Positions 52,183-61,669 are shown, counted from the stretch's first letter. The stretch is 64,000 bases of DNA from Cohnella faecalis (GCF_003570905.1 NZ_QXJM01000029.1:248001-312000); one strand, 5' to 3'. Notes: a model not told the origin generated them from the sequence alone. A program made the numbers and translations.

Positions 52183-53589
52183 CTAGGAGCCGTAATTTTT
52201 GTATTCGTTCAGCACGCGGATAAAGCCGCTGTCGAGTATCGAATATTCCGACGGCAATTGAGGATAGAGCCTTTTCCACAAATTCTCCCCGTCATGATGA
52301 TCGAACGGAGTGGCTATCATGCTTAATTGTTCGCTGACTAGCGGCGAGCTTTGATTCCTTTTGGTTGCCTTTCTAACCTTATCGCCTTTTTTAATAGTCT
52401 CCTCGTACACGGCGAACAGACCGGCGATCATGCGCTCGATCGGCCAATTCGACAATCCGAATTCCCGTGCATTTTTGCCCATCGATTCCCGCAGCGCTTC
52501 GTTATCCAACGCTTCCTTGATGTTCAGGTACAACGATTCTCCACTGCCCGCTTTGGCTATCAGACCGGTTTTGTTATGCTCGATCATGCCGGGCAGCCCG
52601 CCAGCGTCGGTTACGACGATCGGTTTGCCGGCCAATTGCGCCTCCATGACGGCAAACGGCAAATTGTCCTGAATGCTGGGCAAAACGAAAATATCGGAAA
52701 TTTTAAGAAGGACGGGAACGTTATGCTGACTCCCCATGAACAGAACGTTGTGCTGGAGGTTGCATTCTTTGGTCAGCTGCATCAATTCGTCGCGAAGCAC
52801 CCCGTCGCCCATCAACCAACAAACCCAATCGTCTCTTTCCTGCTTCAGCTTCACCAACGCTTCGAGCAAGTACTTATGTCCCTTCTCGACGGACAGGCGC
52901 GCCGGGCATGCAATGATTCTTTTGTTATTGGGCGGACCGATTAACGGCGTTTGCTCCATACGTTCCATAAAAGAATCGATATGGATTCCGTATGGCACGA
53001 CTGTAATATTATCGCTGGGAACGTTGTTCTCTTTGATCAGCATGCCTTTGAGCCATTCGGACGGAACGATGATCTCGTCGGCCGCAATCGCGCCGTAATG
53101 GTCGCGGAACATGGCGTAGTGCCACCTTATCGAATCTTTGCTCTTTATTTCTTCCTGCAGCAGCTGTTCGTGAGCAAAAGCTCCGTGAAGAGTGGCGATC
53201 AGCGGCGTTTGCTTCGGCTTGATTCGAGCCATGGCGCGGGCGGAAATAACGTCCTGGGCGTGAATCAAATCGTACTTCCACAAGTCGAAGCAGCTCGCCG
53301 CCAATTCGAAGCTGATCCGTTCGAACTCGTAATCCTTCACCCGGGCGTCCAATCCCGGGAAATACTGATCGTACAGGGGACCTACCTTTTCTTGAACCTG
53401 GTATTTGACCTTGTATTTCATGACGAATTTTCCGCTGTTGGAGATGTAGTACTTCAATACGTCCGGATGGTGGGTAAGAAGATCGACTTCATGCCCTTCG
53501 CGCTCCAGAGCTTGCTTAAGCTCCTTCACATAAGGCCATAGCCCCGCTGTGGATGGAAGATAGAAATAACAGGTGAGCAAAATCCTCAT
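52183..53589 (-). CDS. GT4-family glycosyltransferase, YtcC-like
   Basis: A 468-residue GT-B enzyme. It starts MRILLTCYFYLPSTAGLWPY; the start overlaps the epimerase stop by 4 bp and has AAGGATGG upstream, so the longer MAKRM reading is less likely. C-terminal donor-site motifs include CPARLSVEKGHKYLLEALVK, CWLMGDGVLRDELM, FVLPSIQDNLPFAVMEAQLA and VVTDAGGLPGMIEHNKTGL. The order dehydrogenase-epimerase-glycosyltransferase matches B. subtilis ytcA-ytcB-ytcC, a late mother-cell operon, hinting at a spore-surface glycan. The last 60 residues are an extra tail. Confidence 0.85.
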   Translation of the reverse strand: MRILLTCYFYLPSTAGLWPYVKELKQALEREGHEVDLLTHHPDVLKYYISNSGKFVMKYKVKYQVQEKVGPLYDQYFPGLDARVKDYEFERISFELAASCFDLWKYDLIHAQDVISARAMARIKPKQTPLIATLHGAFAHEQLLQEEIKSKDSIRWHYAMFRDHYGAIAADEIIVPSEWLKGMLIKENNVPSDNITVVPYGIHIDSFMERMEQTPLIGPPNNKRIIACPARLSVEKGHKYLLEALVKLKQERDDWVCWLMGDGVLRDELMQLTKECNLQHNVLFMGSQHNVPVLLKISDIFVLPSIQDNLPFAVMEAQLAGKPIVVTDAGGLPGMIEHNKTGLIAKAGSGESLYLNIKEALDNEALRESMGKNAREFGLSNWPIERMIAGLFAVYEETIKKGDKVRKATKRNQSSPLVSEQLSMIATPFDHHDGENLWKRLYPQLPSEYSILDSGFIRVLNEYKNYGS

Positions 53590-54563
53590 GCGCTTCGCCA
53601 TCCTTCATTATCCTTGTACCAAGCTATCGTCTTCGACAAGCCTTGCTCCATATTCGTACGAGGAGAGTAGCCGAGCATCCCTTCCGCTTTGCTGATATCC
53701 GGCAGCCGGTTTTGCATATCCTCGTACCCGGGCCCGTACGCCGCTTCGTAGGGGATATGGACGATCGATGAAGCCGAATCGGTCAATCGCTTGATCTGAG
53801 CGGCCAATTCATTGATCGTCAGCCGATAGGTCGTTCCGATATTAAAAGCATGCTTGTCGAAAGCAGGGTCCATGCAAGGAAGAAGCCCTCCGATGACATC
53901 GTCGATAAAAGTGAAGCATCTCGTTTGTTCGCCGCTGCCGTATACCGTAATATCGTGCCGGCCCAGAGCCGCAACGATAAATTTCGGCACGACGCCTCCA
54001 TACTGCGTGGAGGTTTGGCGCGGTCCATACGTATTGAAAAACCGTACGATCGTAACCGGAAGCCCTTTGTCCGCATAAGCAAAGCAAATATGTTCATCCA
54101 ACGCTTTGGCCGTCGCATAGCACCATCGATGAATGTGAGGAGGTCCCAGAACCCGGTCCGATTGCTCGGTGAACGGAAGCTCGTTGTTTTTTCCGTATAT
54201 TTCCGAAGTGGATGCGAATATGACCTTCACTCGATTTTCCCAGGCGATTTCCAAAATGTTTCTTGTTCCGTCGATATTCCCCTCGATGACTTTAAGCGGA
54301 TTTTCAACGGTGTTTTTCACTCCCAGCACGGCGGCGAGGTGGTATACAATTTCGCATTCGGCCAACAATTGCCGCACTAGCGGACGGTCCAGAATAGAGC
54401 CTTGGACAAATCGGAATCGCGGGTTCTCCTCGAGCCCGGCAATGAACTCCCGTTTGCCGTTAGACAAGTCATCCAGCACGACAACTTCATGCCCTTGCTC
54501 GATTAAGGCGTCGACCAGGTGGGAACCGATGAATCCGGCGCCCCCCGTGACCAAAATTCTCAT
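53586..54563 (-). CDS. NAD-dependent nucleotide-sugar epimerase/decarboxylase, YtcB-like
   Basis: A 325-residue extended SDR with TGGAGFIGSHLVDALIEQGH, LDDLSNGKREF, YHLAAVLGVKNTVENPL, FASTSEIYGKNN, an active-site YATAKALDEH (YxxxK), RFFNTYGPRQ and CFTFIDDVIGGLL. It could act as an epimerase on a UDP-uronic acid produced by the preceding dehydrogenase, or as a decarboxylase. It overlaps both flanking genes by 4 bp, a strong sign of a single operon. Confidence 0.83.
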   Translation of the reverse strand: MRILVTGGAGFIGSHLVDALIEQGHEVVVLDDLSNGKREFIAGLEENPRFRFVQGSILDRPLVRQLLAECEIVYHLAAVLGVKNTVENPLKVIEGNIDGTRNILEIAWENRVKVIFASTSEIYGKNNELPFTEQSDRVLGPPHIHRWCYATAKALDEHICFAYADKGLPVTIVRFFNTYGPRQTSTQYGGVVPKFIVAALGRHDITVYGSGEQTRCFTFIDDVIGGLLPCMDPAFDKHAFNIGTTYRLTINELAAQIKRLTDSASSIVHIPYEAAYGPGYEDMQNRLPDISKAEGMLGYSPRTNMEQGLSKTIAWYKDNEGWRSA

Positions 54564-55852
54564 GGTTTCCCTTCTCCCAACTGATAGACTTTTGCTTTGC
54601 CTTGCTGTCCATAGAGAGCGTGCCGGGTATCGAAAACAAGAGAGGCATGATCGAGGATCCGTTGAGCCGGCAAATCGGAGTGATTGGTCAACAGGATCAA
54701 GACGTCGGCGCTTGCCAGCTCTTGATCCGTAAGCGGTACGCTGGATATCGATTCATGCTCAATCGTTATAGAAGGAATGTATGGATCGTGGTAGACAACG
54801 TCGGCGCCTGCTTTTTTCAATTTGCGAATAATGGGAATGGCGGCGGAATCTCTCGTATCGGCGATGTCGCTTTTGTAGGTGATTCCATAGACTATAATAC
54901 GGGCCAGCTTTAACGGCTTTACGAAGCGAAGAAGCTGTTCGGTCCGGTCGACGATATAGTTGACCATGTCGTGATTCATTTGATCGGCGAGCTCGATGAA
55001 CTTGCTGTTCAAGTCGCTTTGTTTGGCTTTCCATTGAAGATATAACGGATCGACCGGAATGCAATGTCCGCCGATTCCGGGTCCCGGGTAAAAAGCGTGA
55101 AATCCGTACGGCTTCGTGCTTGCGGCCTGGATAGCTTCCCAAAGATCCAAATGAAGGTAATCGCACAGGATGGCCAATTCGTTGATGAACGAAATATTAA
55201 TGAACCGGTAGCTGTTCTCCAAAATTTTCGCCATCTCGGCTACCTCTGTCGAAGAGACGGGAACGACTTTTTGGTAGATGCGGCTGTAAAGCTCGAAAGC
55301 TTTCTCCTTGCAGACTTCCGTAACGCCGCTTAGTATTTTCGGAATTTCGTCAACGGCATGGCTTCGGTTGCCCGGATCGATTCTCTCGGGCGAATAGGCC
55401 AGATAGAAATCGATTCCCGCCTTAAGCCCGCTTTGTTCCAAGATCGGGAGCAGCACCTCCCGGGTCGTCCCCGGATAAGTCGTGCTTTCCAAGACGACAA
55501 CCTGGTCTTTTTGCAGCCGCCGCTTAATTTGCTCTCCCGCGTCTTGTACATAACCAAGATCCGGGGTACCGCTCTCCGTTAACGGCGTTGGAACGCAAAT
55601 AACGATAGCTTCCACTTGCTTTAACGCGTCATAATCGGCAACTCCCTTGAATTTGTTTGCAGACGCAATCTCCTTGATTCTCACATCGGATATATCTTTG
55701 ATATAGCTGATTCCCTTCTCCAGACTAGCAAGCTTCCGCCGATCAAGATCGATGCCCGTAACCTCGAACCCCTTCTCGGCCAGCATGACGGCAAGCGGCA
55801 GCCCTACGTACCCAAGTCCTATGACTCCTACTCTTGTAATGCCGATGTGCAT
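54560..55852 (-). CDS. UDP-sugar 6-dehydrogenase (WbpA/YtcA-like)
   Basis: A 430-residue NAD-dependent dehydrogenase making a UDP-uronic acid. It has the Rossmann motif VGVIGLGYVGLPLAVMLAEK, CVPTPLTESGTPDLGYVQ, ESTTYPGTTREVLLP, YSPERIDPGNR, LENSYRFINISFINELA, the catalytic cysteine in GPGIGGHCIPVDPLYLQW and YGITYKSDIADTRDS. These fit UDP-N-acetylhexosamine dehydrogenases better than UDP-glucose dehydrogenase of the TuaD type. The start MHIGITRV was chosen because AGGAAGGG directly abuts the earlier ATG at 55864. Confidence 0.87.
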   Translation of the reverse strand: MHIGITRVGVIGLGYVGLPLAVMLAEKGFEVTGIDLDRRKLASLEKGISYIKDISDVRIKEIASANKFKGVADYDALKQVEAIVICVPTPLTESGTPDLGYVQDAGEQIKRRLQKDQVVVLESTTYPGTTREVLLPILEQSGLKAGIDFYLAYSPERIDPGNRSHAVDEIPKILSGVTEVCKEKAFELYSRIYQKVVPVSSTEVAEMAKILENSYRFINISFINELAILCDYLHLDLWEAIQAASTKPYGFHAFYPGPGIGGHCIPVDPLYLQWKAKQSDLNSKFIELADQMNHDMVNYIVDRTEQLLRFVKPLKLARIIVYGITYKSDIADTRDSAAIPIIRKLKKAGADVVYHDPYIPSITIEHESISSVPLTDQELASADVLILLTNHSDLPAQRILDHASLVFDTRHALYGQQGKAKVYQLGEGKP

Positions 55853-55953
55853 CCCAGGGATCATCCCTTCCTAGTCTCTTTTTCAAGCTAACTTATTCCA
55901 GGAAGGTAGAATGGGAGTGGACGAAGTTCCTCATACCGCGCAAAAAAAAGGAT

Positions 55954-56910
55954 TTACCGCAGCCATTGCTTCATTAGATGCCGCTCATAGTCGAAGTTCT
56001 CGTAGCTCCACGGAATGTCGATATATTTGTGATATCCCATTTTTGTATAGGCTAACACGTAATCGTTGACCATCCTGTAAATAGCGTTCGATTGGTCAGG
56101 CACATGCAGGCGCATGCTGTTGTCCAGCCATTTTCCCATGCCCGAGTAGTGAAAAAAAACGAGCGGCTTCCCGTTAACCAAATATTGGTTTTTGTCGGAC
56201 AGCGTCAGCTTGCGCTGTGATAGATTCCAGCTGGCCATGTTGTAGGCCGGATCTTGAATGACGTGCACTCCGTCGAAGAAGCAGGGCACGAGATCCAGCC
56301 ACTTCTGATCGAGGAACAAGCCTTCGTTCGGATCGGCATAGCTGTAGTCCTTGTTTCTGTCCGCCCACCATGCCAGAAACTTTGCGGACTCCGCCGTTCT
56401 TCGCACTCCGAAAAACCCGGCCTGATAGACGCCGTCCTTCAAGTTCACGATCTCTTCGTCGATGGAATTGAGGATTTCTTGCGGTTCCAGACGGTGAGGA
56501 GTAAGCAGGATGGAATGGTCCTCCAACAAAGCTTCCAAATGATCCAGAGAACCGTATACGCACAAGTCGGAGTCCAAATAGAGAAATTTTTCCTCTTTGC
56601 CGTAGTACTCGAACGCATATTGCAGCAAGTAAGGCTTCAAGGCGCACGCGGCTTCGTAGAGGTTGTACTTCGCAACGAATTTGTAAAAATTCGGTACGCC
56701 CAAATCTTTTGCCAGCACGACATGATCGAAGCCTTCGAATTTTTTGGCATCCGGATGAATGTCTTCTTCTACGAGACATAGAACGAGCTTGCAATGCTTG
56801 GCGTTGTCTTTCACCGATTTCGCCAGCACTTTAGCGATAGATAGATGATTTCCGCCTGCGACTGAGCAGACTATCACGTGGTCCCACCCCGCATTTGTCA
56901 TATTATTCAT
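55954..56910 (-). CDS. GT8-like glycosyltransferase, paralogue 2
   Basis: A 318-residue GT-A-type enzyme closely similar to the one at 51-52.2 kb: VIVCSVAGGNHLSIAKVLAK, LVLCLVEEDIHPDAKKFEGF, KPYLLQYAFEYYGKEEKFLY, D-x-D in LYLDSDLCVYGS, GVYQAGFFGVRRTAESAKFL, GLFLDQKWLDLVPCFFDGVH and KPLVFFHYSGMGKWLDNS. It lacks the long C-terminal extension of the other. The start has only a weak ribosome site. It begins the minus-strand series of five sugar genes, about 100 bp before the dehydrogenase. Confidence 0.8.
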   Translation of the reverse strand: MNNMTNAGWDHVIVCSVAGGNHLSIAKVLAKSVKDNAKHCKLVLCLVEEDIHPDAKKFEGFDHVVLAKDLGVPNFYKFVAKYNLYEAACALKPYLLQYAFEYYGKEEKFLYLDSDLCVYGSLDHLEALLEDHSILLTPHRLEPQEILNSIDEEIVNLKDGVYQAGFFGVRRTAESAKFLAWWADRNKDYSYADPNEGLFLDQKWLDLVPCFFDGVHVIQDPAYNMASWNLSQRKLTLSDKNQYLVNGKPLVFFHYSGMGKWLDNSMRLHVPDQSNAIYRMVNDYVLAYTKMGYHKYIDIPWSYENFDYERHLMKQWLR

Positions 56911-57036
56911 ATCGCCGCTATGAACTTGTTTACTGTATGCGGAGCGTTACCATTTCGAAAGGGCATTCACCAGAGTCGAACAAAAAAAGCTGGAATAGCA
57001 TATAACAGCATGCGTAAAGGTTGAAGGAGGGATTCG

Positions 57037-58029
57037 ATGATTCTCGTAACCGGAGGGGCCGGGTATATCGGAAGCCATGTCGTGAAGCAGCTGTTGGATC
57101 TTGGCTTCGAAGTTGTCGTGCTCGATAATCTATCAACGGGACATCGTCAAGCGGTGGACGCCAGAGCCGAATTTGTGAAAGGAAATATCCAGGATGAGCT
57201 TACGCTCGATTGGCTGTTCGACACTTATCCGATCGAAGGGGTTATGCATTTCGCAGCCCTTTGCCTGGTAGGCGAATCCGTCGTTCAGCCTTTGAAATAC
57301 TATGAAAATAATGTGGCTGCGACGACGCTGCTATTGAAAGCGATGGCGAGAAATAGAATAGCAAATTTGATCTTCTCTTCCACTTGTGCGACCTATGGCA
57401 TTCCCGAAGTCGATATTTTGCACGAGGAGCTTCCGACCCGGCCGGTCAATCCGTATGGCCGATCGAAATTAATGGTCGAGCATATGATACGCGATCTGGC
57501 CGATGCGCAGCCGTTCCCCTTCGTCTGCCTGCGCTATTTCAACGCGGCCGGCGCCAGCCCGTCGGGAACGATCGGCGAGTGCCACGATCCGGAGACGCAC
57601 CTTATCCCTAACGTTCTCTTGCATCTATTAGAGAAGAAGACGGATGTATCGGTGTTCGGCGACGACTACGATACGCCGGACGGCACTTGCATTCGCGACT
57701 ATATTCATGTTGACGATTTGGCAAATGCCCACATTCTGGCCCTGCAGCGGCTGCTTCGCGGCGATAAGACGGCCGCCGTGTACAATCTGGGAACCGGAAC
57801 AGGGTACTCCGTGACAGAAATCATTGGGGCCTGCGAATCGATAACGGGCCGAAAAGCGAATGTCATCCATGCCGAACGCCGTCCGGGCGATCCCGACCGC
57901 CTGGTCGCTTCATATGAAAAAGCAAGGAGCGAGCTGGGCTGGAGCCCGCAATATTCGTTGGAGGACATGGTGCGAACCGCTTGGAAATGGCATCTCCGTC
58001 ATCCGGGCGGATATTCGGCGGACCAATAG
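57037..58029 (+). CDS. galE: UDP-glucose 4-epimerase
   Basis: A 330-residue extended SDR interconverting UDP-glucose and UDP-galactose. MILVTGGAGYIGSHVVKQLL, VLDNLSTGHRQAV, FAALCLVGESVVQPLKYYEN, FSSTCATYGIPE, the YxxxK in NPYGRSKLMVEHM, LRYFNAAGA, DGTCIRDYIHVDDLANAH and LGTGTGYSVTEII are all standard GalE motifs. GAAGGAGG precedes the ATG. A strong terminator follows, separating it from galU. Confidence 0.95.
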   Translation: MILVTGGAGYIGSHVVKQLLDLGFEVVVLDNLSTGHRQAVDARAEFVKGNIQDELTLDWLFDTYPIEGVMHFAALCLVGESVVQPLKYYENNVAATTLLLKAMARNRIANLIFSSTCATYGIPEVDILHEELPTRPVNPYGRSKLMVEHMIRDLADAQPFPFVCLRYFNAAGASPSGTIGECHDPETHLIPNVLLHLLEKKTDVSVFGDDYDTPDGTCIRDYIHVDDLANAHILALQRLLRGDKTAAVYNLGTGTGYSVTEIIGACESITGRKANVIHAERRPGDPDRLVASYEKARSELGWSPQYSLEDMVRTAWKWHLRHPGGYSADQ

Positions 58030-58037
58030 CATTCGCA

Positions 58038-58077
58038 CAAAAAAGCGGTTCTTTCGCCTGGAAAGAGCCGCTTTTTT
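58038..58077 (+). terminator. Rho-independent terminator of galE
   Basis: A perfect 16-bp stem AAAAAAGCGGTTCTTT/AAAGAGCCGCTTTTTT; symmetric, so it can act in both directions. Confidence 0.9.
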
Positions 58078-58222
58078 GTCGTCTCCTAATCTTGCTTCTC
58101 CTGTAAACATAGACAGCTGCCAAATTATACTTGTCGAGGTTAACGTCTAAGAGGCTATTCCAACAAATGCATACTATTGTACATACGTAGCATTCAGCGC
58201 AGAGGAAAAGAGGGAACAAAGG

Positions 58223-59104
58223 ATGAGCAGAATCAAGAAGGCAGTCATTCCCGCAGCCGGCTTCGGGACGAGATTTCTCCCCGCAACCAAAGCTATTCCC
58301 AAAGAGATGCTGCCTATCGTGGATAAACCCGCCATTCAATATATTGTGGAGGAGGCGATCGATGCAGGAATCGAAGAAATCATTATCGTAACGAGTCGAA
58401 ATAAAAAAGCCATCGAAGACCATTTCGACAGAAATCACGAAATCGAACAGTTTTTGTACGAACAAAATAAAATTCAACTCTTGAACCTTCTGAAGGACAC
58501 CGTCCACTCAGAGATCCAATATGTAAGGCAGAGACAAGCGCTTGGACTAGGTCACGCCGTATGGTGCGCGCGAAAATTCATCGGCGACGAGCCGTTTGCC
58601 GTTCTTCTCGGCGACGTCATATCGGTCGAAGGAACCTCTTGTCTCAAGCAGCTCATCCAAACATACGAGGAAACGAAGTCATCGGTCATTGCCGTACACC
58701 CCGTCGATTGGGCCGATGTCTCGGGCTATGGAGTCGTGAGCGGGAAACATGTAAAAAACGGACTCGTTAATGTGGAACGGCTGGTGGAGAAGCCGAAGTC
58801 CGATCCTCCTTCCAACCTTGCAATAATAGGAAGATATATTTTGGAGCCGGAAATCTTTCCGATTCTGGAGCGGCTTTCGCCTGGGGAAGGCGGAGAGCTG
58901 CAGCTGACGGACGCGCTGCAAGAGCTCATCAAGCATAAGGAATTGCACGCTTGCATGTTCACTGGAAAAACGTACGACGTCGGCAACAAGCTGGGCTATT
59001 TGAAAGCAACGGTCGAATTGGCCTTGGAGCATGACACGCTTCAAAAGCCATTTACCGAATACTTGCAGCAAATCGCATCGAAAAGAGGTGGATCCCTTGA
59101 GTAA
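58223..59104 (+). CDS. galU: UTP-glucose-1-phosphate uridylyltransferase
   Basis: A 293-residue nucleotidyltransferase making UDP-glucose. Motifs: KAVIPAAGFGTRFLPATKAI, KEMLPIVDKPAIQYIVEEAI, IVTSRNKKAIEDHFDRNHEI, YVRQRQALGLGHAVWCARKF, FAVLLGDVI, VEKPKSDPPSNLAIIGRYIL and GKTYDVGNKLGYLKA. All are standard for GalU/GtaB. The last 8 bp overlap the TTG start of the uxs gene, so the two are translationally coupled. It starts the galU-uxs-ugd operon. Confidence 0.95.
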   Translation: MSRIKKAVIPAAGFGTRFLPATKAIPKEMLPIVDKPAIQYIVEEAIDAGIEEIIIVTSRNKKAIEDHFDRNHEIEQFLYEQNKIQLLNLLKDTVHSEIQYVRQRQALGLGHAVWCARKFIGDEPFAVLLGDVISVEGTSCLKQLIQTYEETKSSVIAVHPVDWADVSGYGVVSGKHVKNGLVNVERLVEKPKSDPPSNLAIIGRYILEPEIFPILERLSPGEGGELQLTDALQELIKHKELHACMFTGKTYDVGNKLGYLKATVELALEHDTLQKPFTEYLQQIASKRGGSLE

Positions 59105-60071
59105 AATCCTCGTTACGGGCGCCGCAGGGTTTCTCGGTTCCCATCTAGCCTATCAGCTTATTCAGAAAGGTCATCAGATCATCGGAATCGATAATTTGTC
59201 TTCAGGAAGATTGGATAACGTCTTGCCATTAATGGAAACGGGCCGATTTCTGTTCATCCCCTTCGACATAACGTCTCACCATGTACTGACATTGGACGCG
59301 CTTGCCGGAATCGAAGAAATTTACCACCTCGCTTCTCCCGCTTCTCCGAAGTTTTATCAAAGCTTGCCTTTCGGGACGATAGCGGTCAATACGATCGGCA
59401 CGAGCTTCATGCTGGAATTGGCCAAAACGAACAACGCGAAAATCGTCTATACGAGCACGAGCGAAGCGTACGGCGATCCCCAGGTTCACCCTCAGCAAGA
59501 GGACTATCGCGGCAACGTAAATACGTGGGGGCCGCGGGCCTGCTATGACGAGTCCAAAAGGCTTGGTGAGGTTTATTGCTACGAATATTTTCATCGATAT
59601 CAGGTACCGGTCAAAGTGGCGCGAATCTTTAACACCTATTCAGCCGGTTTGCAGAACGACGACGGAAGAGTGATTTCCAACTTCGTCACCCAAGCATTGC
59701 GACAAACCGAAATTACCGTTTACGGCGACGGCTCTCAAACCCGTTCGTTCTGCTACGTTGACGATACGATACTCGCCTTGCAGCTCATGATGGAAAACGA
59801 CAGCGCAAACGGAGAAATCATCAACATCGGCAATCCGAGCGATTATTCGATTCTCGAGGTTGCGAAATTGGTACAGAAATTGACGCGCTCCTCGAGTCCC
59901 ATTACGTTCCGTCCGCTTCCGGAGGACGATCCGAAGCTTCGGCGGCCGGTCATCGACAAAGCCAAAAAGCTGCTGGACTGGCAGCCGAAAGTAAGCCTGG
60001 AGGAAGGCTTAAACCGTACGATAGCCGTATACAGAACCCAAAATACCGATAAGAAGGGAATCCTATTATGA
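59097..60071 (+). CDS. uxs: UDP-glucuronate decarboxylase (UDP-xylose synthase)
   Basis: A 324-residue extended SDR predicted to convert UDP-glucuronic acid to UDP-xylose. The TTG start (LSKILVTGAAGF) is supported by AGAGGTGG and the overlap with galU. Features are TGAAGFLGSHLAYQLI, IDNLSSGRLDN, YHLASPASPKFYQ, YTSTSEAYGDPQVHPQQEDY with the catalytic Glu123, YDESKR with Tyr150 and Lys154, ARIFNTYSAGLQNDDGRVIS and YGDGSQTRSFCYVDD. The PASP and STSEAYGDP motifs are typical of UXS. The flanking galU and ugd supply its substrate. Confidence 0.9.
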   Translation: MSKILVTGAAGFLGSHLAYQLIQKGHQIIGIDNLSSGRLDNVLPLMETGRFLFIPFDITSHHVLTLDALAGIEEIYHLASPASPKFYQSLPFGTIAVNTIGTSFMLELAKTNNAKIVYTSTSEAYGDPQVHPQQEDYRGNVNTWGPRACYDESKRLGEVYCYEYFHRYQVPVKVARIFNTYSAGLQNDDGRVISNFVTQALRQTEITVYGDGSQTRSFCYVDDTILALQLMMENDSANGEIINIGNPSDYSILEVAKLVQKLTRSSSPITFRPLPEDDPKLRRPVIDKAKKLLDWQPKVSLEEGLNRTIAVYRTQNTDKKGILL

Positions 60072-61438
60072 ACGTTGTATGCATAGGGTCGGGCTACGTC
60101 GGAACCGTTACGGGAACTGCCTTCGCCGCTTTGGGCCACCGTACGACCGTCATAGACATCGATGCCGATAAGGTAGAGCTTATCAATTCCGGAAACAGTC
60201 CCATCTTCGAGCCCGGACTGGACTCCCTGCTTCCGCAATTGGTAAGCCGCGAATTATTATCGGCATCCACTATGTTTGGAGAGATTGGCTTTGCCGACGT
60301 TGTCTTTATTGCCGTCGGCACCCCATCGCAAGCGGACGGCACGGTAGATTTAACCTACGTCAAGTCGGCGGCTCGAAAAATCGGCGAGCACTTGAATCGG
60401 GAGCAGCTCACCGTCATCGTTGACAAATCCACCGTCCCCGTCGGAACTTCCGATCTTGTAGCCTCCATCATCGAAGAAGCATCGGGCTTGCGGGCGAACG
60501 AAAATTTTGCCGTCGTAAGCAATCCCGAATTTCTAAGAGAAGGCTATGCGCTCGAAGACGTGCTTTTTCCGGATCGGATCGTCATCGGAACCGAACACCC
60601 CGGAGCCCGAATCGTCATGCGCGAGCTGTATCGAAATCTGCTTGAGCGGACGAATTACCGGGAGCTGTCGAGGAAGGTAGCCTTTAAGATGAATCTGAAT
60701 GCTCCGAAAGCCGTCTACTTCGAAACGGATACGAAAAGCGCGGAAATGATCAAGTACGTATCCAACGCATTCCTGGCCGTTAAAATCAGCTACATTAACG
60801 AGGTAGCCAGACTTTGCGAAACTCTCGGAGCCAATGTCCTCGATGTGGCGAAGGGAATGGGGCTGGATTCGCGAATAGGAGAAAAGTTTTTGCAAGTATC
60901 CAGCGGCTGGAGCGGAAGCTGCTTTCCGAAGGATACGGCGGAGTTATTGGAAACGAGCCGTAAATACGGGTCCGACCTTCTTTTGGTGGAAGCCGCCGTC
61001 GACTCCAACTGGAGAATGCATACCAATTGCGTCGATAAGATCAAGCGCCAGCTGAAGACTCTCAATGGAAAAAACATCGGAATTCTCGGTCTCACTTTCA
61101 AGCCGAATACGGACGATGCCCGGCATACGCAGTCCTCTTATATCATCGATAAATTGATTGCGCTCGGAGCAAACGTTGCGGTGCACGATCCGAAGGGGAT
61201 GGAGATGTTTCGCAAGATTAACGGGCATTTGCCTGTCCGTTATTGTCAGAAGGCCGAAGAAGTCGCCGAGCGCGCGGACGCCGTCGTTCTTATGACTCAC
61301 TGGGAAGAATACGCCGCGCTGGATTGGGCGCACGTGCGCAGCCGGATGAAAAATCCGTACGTATTGGATACGCGCAACTTCTTGATCGACCATCGCCTGA
61401 GCGAATTGGGATTCCGCTATGAAGGAATCGGGATTTAA
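60068..61438 (+). CDS. ugd: UDP-glucose 6-dehydrogenase
   Basis: A 456-residue dehydrogenase converting UDP-glucose to UDP-glucuronic acid. The NAD motif is CIGSGYVGTVTGTAFAALGH; further motifs are VGTPSQADGTVDLTYV, DKSTVPVGTSDLV, NPEFLREGYALEDVLFPDRI, the catalytic cysteine in SGWSGSCFPKDTAELL, and GLTFKPNTDDARHTQSS. The start overlaps the uxs stop by 4 bp and has AAGAAGGGA upstream. With galU and uxs it completes a three-step route from glucose-1-phosphate to UDP-xylose. Confidence 0.94.
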   Translation: MNVVCIGSGYVGTVTGTAFAALGHRTTVIDIDADKVELINSGNSPIFEPGLDSLLPQLVSRELLSASTMFGEIGFADVVFIAVGTPSQADGTVDLTYVKSAARKIGEHLNREQLTVIVDKSTVPVGTSDLVASIIEEASGLRANENFAVVSNPEFLREGYALEDVLFPDRIVIGTEHPGARIVMRELYRNLLERTNYRELSRKVAFKMNLNAPKAVYFETDTKSAEMIKYVSNAFLAVKISYINEVARLCETLGANVLDVAKGMGLDSRIGEKFLQVSSGWSGSCFPKDTAELLETSRKYGSDLLLVEAAVDSNWRMHTNCVDKIKRQLKTLNGKNIGILGLTFKPNTDDARHTQSSYIIDKLIALGANVAVHDPKGMEMFRKINGHLPVRYCQKAEEVAERADAVVLMTHWEEYAALDWAHVRSRMKNPYVLDTRNFLIDHRLSELGFRYEGIGI

Positions 61439-61486
61439 CGGCCTCGCTGCTCAAGTCCCTCCCCACTAGCTCCAAGAATGATGACG

Positions 61487-61669
61487 ATGCGAAAGTTACT
61501 AGTGGCGTCGGATGACGGGGGAACGCTTGAAATAAGGCACTCTCGGTTACTATCGGCGTCGGATGACGGGGGAACGCTTGAAATAAGACACTCTCGGTTA
61601 CTATTGGCGGCGGTTGGCGGGGGAGCGCTTGAAATAAGGCACTCTCGGTTACTATTGGCGGCGGATGGC
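61487..61669. repeat. 51-bp tandem repeat array D, left part (about 4 units)
   Basis: Units start at 61536, 61587 and 61638 (51 bp apart) after a partial first unit, with the sequence GGCACTCTCGGTTACTATTG at the left and GCTTGAAATAA at the right. The last unit is broken at 61669 by the IS256-family insertion and continues on the other side at 63086. The preceding 48 bp after ugd hold no clear terminator. Confidence 0.88.
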
